NCBI GenBank assembly: GCA_028689175.1
Contig: JAQTWS010000018.1
Span: 1-9,206 of the forward strand
Direction: 5' to 3'
Source: Minisyncoccota bacterium
GTDB lineage: Bacteria > Patescibacteriota > Minisyncoccia > Minisyncoccales > Minisyncoccaceae
Length of the DNA: 9,206 nt
Shown: piece by piece, positions 6,958-9,206 of the stretch
Layout of the letters: each line of letters begins with the position of its first letter
Position numbering within the stretch: the stretch's first letter is position 1
Notes under the pieces: generated by a model
The model's database searches: none
Told to the model about the DNA's origin: nothing
Seen by the model: only the letters and a program-made list of their open reading frames with translations
Made by a program: the position numbers and the translations under genes

Positions 6958-6985
6958 AAAAAAGCTTCAATTGTGAAGCTTTTTT
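6958..6985. terminator. Bidirectional intrinsic terminator between pyrG and rpmA
   Basis: A perfect inverted repeat: 12-base arms (6958-6969 and 6974-6985) around loop ATTG, with the core AGCTTCA/TGAAGCT. Six A then six T flank the core, so each strand reads as a hairpin followed by a U-run. It starts 7 bases after the pyrG stop and ends next to the rpmA stop, serving both convergent genes. Confidence 0.9.
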
Positions 6986-6986
6986 G

Positions 6987-7259
6987 TTATAATACGTTAA
7001 CAACTTTTGCTATTCTCTGAGATCCATCAAATTTTTTCTTTCTTTTTGTAGTAAATTTGACAATTCCTTTTTTTAGAGCGTAAAGACTATCATCTTTACT
7101 TATTTTAACATTTTTTCCAGCCAAAAATTTTAATCCTCTTTGACGAATAATAATGTTTCCTACCTCAACCTTCTCTCCATCGTATAATTTAACCCCTAAA
7201 TACTGAGGTCTTGAATCTCTTCCTAGTTTAGTTGTTCCTGATGCTTTCGTTTTTGACAT
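6987..7259 (-). CDS. rpmA: 50S ribosomal protein bL27
   Basis: 90 residues, the expected length of bL27, whose N-terminal tail reaches towards the peptidyl transferase centre. The family signature G-x-I-I-x-R-Q-R-G-x5-G is present as GNIIIRQRGLKFLAG, preceded by L-G-R-D-S and Y-L-G-V-K. The tail reads M-S-K-T-K-A-S-G-T-T, compared with AHKKAGGST in E. coli, so the His and one Gly of the tail are replaced. It stands alone on the minus strand with no rplU (bL21), its usual partner, visible on either side. It faces pyrG across a shared terminator and is divergent from the small membrane protein gene, so it must have its own promoter in 7260-7320. No Shine-Dalgarno-like sequence is seen before the ATG. 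Confidence 0.95.
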   Translation of the reverse strand: MSKTKASGTTKLGRDSRPQYLGVKLYDGEKVEVGNIIIRQRGLKFLAGKNVKISKDDSLYALKKGIVKFTTKRKKKFDGSQRIAKVVNVL

Positions 7260-7261
7260 TT

Positions 7262-7290
7262 TTGCTATAAACTGATTTAATATATATTAG
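7262..7290 (+). promoter_or_regulatory. Divergent promoter region; candidate + strand promoter
   Basis: The 61-base spacer 7260-7320 must drive rpmA leftwards and probably the next operon rightwards, since a terminator isolates it from pyrG. On the + strand TTGCTA (7262-7267), 17 bases, TATTAG (7285-7290) is a 4/6 plus 4/6 match to the sigma-70 consensus. On the minus strand several TATATT/TAATAT boxes lie in the same stretch, without a convincing -35. The need for promoters here is firmer than the exact boxes. Confidence 0.35.
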
Positions 7291-7320
7291 AAATATTAAA
7301 AGCAGCATTAATAAATTTAT

Positions 7321-7512
7321 ATGCAAATCATAGCAAAAATTATAATTTTTGTCAAAACATATGAAAAAGAAATAGTGTTATTTATTACTGTTTTTTTAAT
7401 TTCACTTTTATCTTTTGCTATGGGCTATCTCTTTGCAAAAGAAAGTTTAAAAGAACCTATTAAAATAGAAAAAATTGACTATGAAATTAAAACACCTTGT
7501 AATTATTCCTGA
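7321..7512 (+). CDS. Small single-pass membrane protein of unknown function
   Basis: 63 residues. One strongly hydrophobic segment at about 18-40 (IVLFITVFLISLLSF and A-M-G-Y-L-F-A) follows a short amphipathic start M-Q-I-I-A-K and a charged Y-E-K-E; the tail P-I-K-I-E-K-I-D-Y is hydrophilic. I do not recognise a named family, although CPR genomes often have longer proteins with a similar TM segment ending S-F-x-x-G-Y-L followed by P-I-x-I-E. If that recollection holds, this copy is short and lacks the C-terminal domain. Its last 32 bases overlap the likely uppS start (ATG 7481). It is the first gene after the divergent promoter region and is oriented with uppS, thpR and murC. A role linked to the envelope is only suggested by the neighbours. 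Confidence 0.6.
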   Translation: MQIIAKIIIFVKTYEKEIVLFITVFLISLLSFAMGYLFAKESLKEPIKIEKIDYEIKTPCNYS

Positions 7513-8173
7513 CGGTAATAGACGTTGGGCTAAAAAGAAAATCCTAGATATTGAAATGGGACATAAAAAGGGAGCGGATAGATTTGAAAAGCTTTATGAA
7601 AAAATTGCAGAAATGAAAGTTCCATATTTTTCTTTTTGGGGAGCTTCATATGATAATCTAACAAAAAGAAGTAAGGCAGAAATTAACAATCTTTTAAAGT
7701 TAATTCATTTAGAGTTTGAAAAGCTCCTAAATGACGAAAGAATTATGGAAAATAAGATAAAGATTGACGTAGTAGGAAGATGGAAAGAGGTTTTTTCAGA
7801 AGATACTCAAAAATTAATTAATGAATGTGTTCAAAAAACTAAAAATAACAATAATTTATTTTTAACATTTCTTTTAGCTTACGATGGAAGGGATGAAATG
7901 ATCCATGCGATTGATAAAATAAAAAAAGATAACTTAGAAATTACAGAAGAAAATATTAAAAAAAATCTTTGGACAAAAAATCTTCCTCCTGTAGATTTTA
8001 TTATTAGGACGGGAGTAGATAAAGATCCTCATAATTCAGCAGGATTTATGATGTGGGATACAGCATATTCTCAGCTATATTTTACAAAAACTCTTTTTCC
8101 TGATTTTAATGAAAAGGAGCTTGAAAAAGCTATAAATAATTTTAAATTAAGAGAAAGAAGATATGGTAGATAA
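7481..8173 (+). CDS. uppS: Isoprenyl transferase (undecaprenyl diphosphate synthase type)
   Basis: A cis-prenyltransferase that extends farnesyl diphosphate with isopentenyl units to the lipid carrier for peptidoglycan and other wall polymers. About 230 residues. Motifs: I-I-P-D-G-N-R-R-W-A-K (D11, N13, R15, W16; D11 corresponds to the Mg-binding Asp26 of E. coli UppS), M-G-H-K-K-G, F-W-G-A-S-Y-D-N-L-T-K-R in place of YAFSTENW-RP, A-Y-D-G-R-D-E-M, D-F-I-I-R-T-G, and L-Y-F-T-K with R-E-R-R-Y-G-R at the end. The usual RTSGExRxSN is RTGVDKDPHNSAG (176-188). I chose ATG 7481; an in-frame TTG six bases earlier is possible but adds only two residues. It overlaps the upstream small protein by 32 bases and thpR by 11. 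MurC downstream fits a wall-synthesis run. Confidence 0.92.
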   Translation: MKLKHLVIIPDGNRRWAKKKILDIEMGHKKGADRFEKLYEKIAEMKVPYFSFWGASYDNLTKRSKAEINNLLKLIHLEFEKLLNDERIMENKIKIDVVGRWKEVFSEDTQKLINECVQKTKNNNNLFLTFLLAYDGRDEMIHAIDKIKKDNLEITEENIKKNLWTKNLPPVDFIIRTGVDKDPHNSAGFMMWDTAYSQLYFTKTLFPDFNEKELEKAINNFKLRERRYGR

Positions 8174-8738
8174 AAAAAGAATTTTTATTGCTATTAATTT
8201 TGATAGAAATTTTAAGGAAAATTTAATAAGTATCCAGAATAAAATCAATGCTTATTTTTTAGATGTTAATCCTATTAAATGGACAAAGAAAGAAAATTTA
8301 CACCTTACACTTTTTTTTATTGGATATATTTATGATAGAGATTTAATGGATGTGTTTAATGAAACTGAAAAAGTGGTTCAAAATTACAATGATTTTTCAA
8401 TTAATTTCAATGAAGTTGATTTTTTTCCAAGAAAAGAAGGAAATAAAAAAATGGTCTGGGTTCTTGGAGAAAATAATCAAATTTTAAATCAATTACAAGA
8501 AGATTTAAAGACAAAGCTTTTAGGGGGCAATAATCGTACAAAAGGTTTTATTCCACACATCACCCTCGGAAGAATTTCTACATTTGATTTTAAAAAAATA
8601 AATCCAGAAGAAATTCCGCAAATTAATGATGAGATTTTTATTGATTCAGAAATAAGAGTAAGTTCCATAGATATCATGGAAAGCGAACTTAAAAAAGGGG
8701 GAGCACATTATACATTATTAAAAAGCTTTAAACTATGA
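8163..8738 (+). CDS. thpR: RNA 2',3'-cyclic phosphodiesterase (2H family)
   Basis: 191 residues, typical of bacterial ThpR/LigT proteins, which open 2',3'-cyclic phosphates on RNA ends to 2'-phosphates and can join tRNA half-molecules in vitro. The two catalytic HxT motifs of the 2H phosphoesterase superfamily are both intact: E-N-L-H-L-T-L-F-F-I-G (H47, T49) and F-I-P-H-I-T-L-G-R (H132, T134), 85 residues apart as expected for the duplicated fold. The N-terminus R-I-F-I-A-I-N-F and the ending S-S-I-D-I-M-E-S-E-L also match the family. It starts 11 bases inside uppS, and its TGA overlaps the murC ATG by four bases. Its presence between two wall-synthesis genes is probably operon packing rather than shared function. 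Physiological substrates of this family are poorly known. Confidence 0.92.
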   Translation: MVDKKRIFIAINFDRNFKENLISIQNKINAYFLDVNPIKWTKKENLHLTLFFIGYIYDRDLMDVFNETEKVVQNYNDFSINFNEVDFFPRKEGNKKMVWVLGENNQILNQLQEDLKTKLLGGNNRTKGFIPHITLGRISTFDFKKINPEEIPQINDEIFIDSEIRVSSIDIMESELKKGGAHYTLLKSFKL

Positions 8739-9206
8739 AAATATATTTTATAGGCATAGGCGGAATAGGTATCTCTGCTTTGGCAAAATATTGTTTAAAA
8801 AAAGGTCATAAAGTTTATGGATCAGATGTTTTTGATTCAGATATTATTAAGGTTCTTCAAGAAGAAGGGGCTCAAATCAATATTGGACTACAAACAAAGG
8901 ATAATATAAAAGATTTTGATTTAGTGATTTATAGCCCGGCTATTAAAGAAAGCAACGAAGAATACGTGGAAGCAAAAAAAAGAAATACAAAGCTTTTGAG
9001 TTACCCCGAAGCCTTGAGCGAGCTTGCAAGTAATATGGTTACTATCGCAATTTCTGGCAGTCATGGCAAATCAACAACTACAACGATGCTTGCTTTAATA
9101 TTAATTGAGGCCGGTCTTGATCCAACAGTTATTGTTGGCACAAAGGTAAAAGAATTTGGAAATAGTAATCTTAGAGTTGGAAATTCAAAATATTTAATCA
9201 TTGAGG
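8735..9206 (+). CDS. murC: UDP-N-acetylmuramate--L-alanine ligase, N-terminal part (3' end outside window)
   Basis: The first 157 residues are visible before the window ends. MurC adds L-alanine to UDP-MurNAc in the cytoplasm, the first amino acid of the peptidoglycan stem. The N-terminal UDP-binding Rossmann motif is clear, F-I-G-I-G-G-I-G-I-S (G7-S14), then G-S-D-V, V-I-Y-S-P-A-I and the ATP-binding loop S-G-S-H-G-K-S-T-T-T (K112), with Ser for the usual Thr after the Lys and GSH for GTH. The E-F-G-N-S-N-L-R-V-G segment follows, a form I recall in CPR MurC. MurC is preferred over Mpl because of the close fit of the first 14 residues, but without the C-terminus the recycling ligase is not fully excluded. 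The ATGA overlap suggests coupling with thpR. Confidence 0.9.
   Translation, partial: MKIYFIGIGGIGISALAKYCLKKGHKVYGSDVFDSDIIKVLQEEGAQINIGLQTKDNIKDFDLVIYSPAIKESNEEYVEAKKRNTKLLSYPEALSELASNMVTIAISGSHGKSTTTTMLALILIEAGLDPTVIVGTKVKEFGNSNLRVGNSKYLIIE

Noticed and set aside
7475..7480. TTG at 7475 as the uppS start.
   Set aside because: The ATG at 7481 is in the same frame and gives the usual short lead into the I-I-P-D-G-N motif; neither has a better ribosome site.
8489..8677. Minus-strand ORF inside thpR.
   Set aside because: It covers the second HxT motif of ThpR on the other strand and has no features of its own.

Overview
This AT-rich window looks like a stretch of a compact bacterial chromosome, most likely from the Candidate Phyla Radiation (Patescibacteria), perhaps a Parcubacteria-like lineage. 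The reasons are very tight packing with start/stop overlaps of 4 to 32 bases, short versions of universal genes, and several variants I associate from memory with CPR genomes. These are a RecB/Cas4-like nuclease with an ECPQCFYLDRRLG motif, a CTP synthase with GTVGEYQN, an UppS with FWGAS..DNLTKR, and a prepilin carrying a LamG domain. TGA is a genuine stop, seen in ATGA stop/start overlaps at 338-341, 2466-2469 and 8735-8738. The UGA=Gly code of SR1/Gracilibacteria therefore does not apply. The taxon is an inference; no marker search was possible.

Layout. Positions 1-5400 hold a continuous + strand run: the 3' end of pyrH (UMP kinase), a PD-(D/E)XK nuclease, xseA and xseB (exonuclease VII), a type IV prepilin-like LamG protein broken by a frameshift in a short TA tract near 3100, a thioredoxin, a membrane-anchored S41 (C-terminal processing) protease, and rplI (bL9). 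pyrG (CTP synthase) follows at 5406-6950 and ends at a perfect 12-bp hairpin with T-runs on both strands (6958-6985). This hairpin also terminates rpmA (bL27), which converges from the minus strand. A 61-bp divergent spacer (7260-7320) should carry the promoters for rpmA and for the next + strand run: a small one-TM protein, uppS (undecaprenyl diphosphate synthase), thpR (RNA 2',3'-cyclic phosphodiesterase) and the 5' part of murC, which runs off the window.

Functionally this is mainly housekeeping: pyrimidine nucleotides (pyrH, pyrG), ssDNA processing (nuclease, xseAB), the cell surface (pilin, S41 protease, uppS, murC) and ribosomal proteins. I see no defence island, CRISPR array, transposon, tRNA or rRNA. 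The most notable departures are the CTP synthase, whose glutaminase half lacks several expected features although its Cys and His remain, and the frameshifted pilin.
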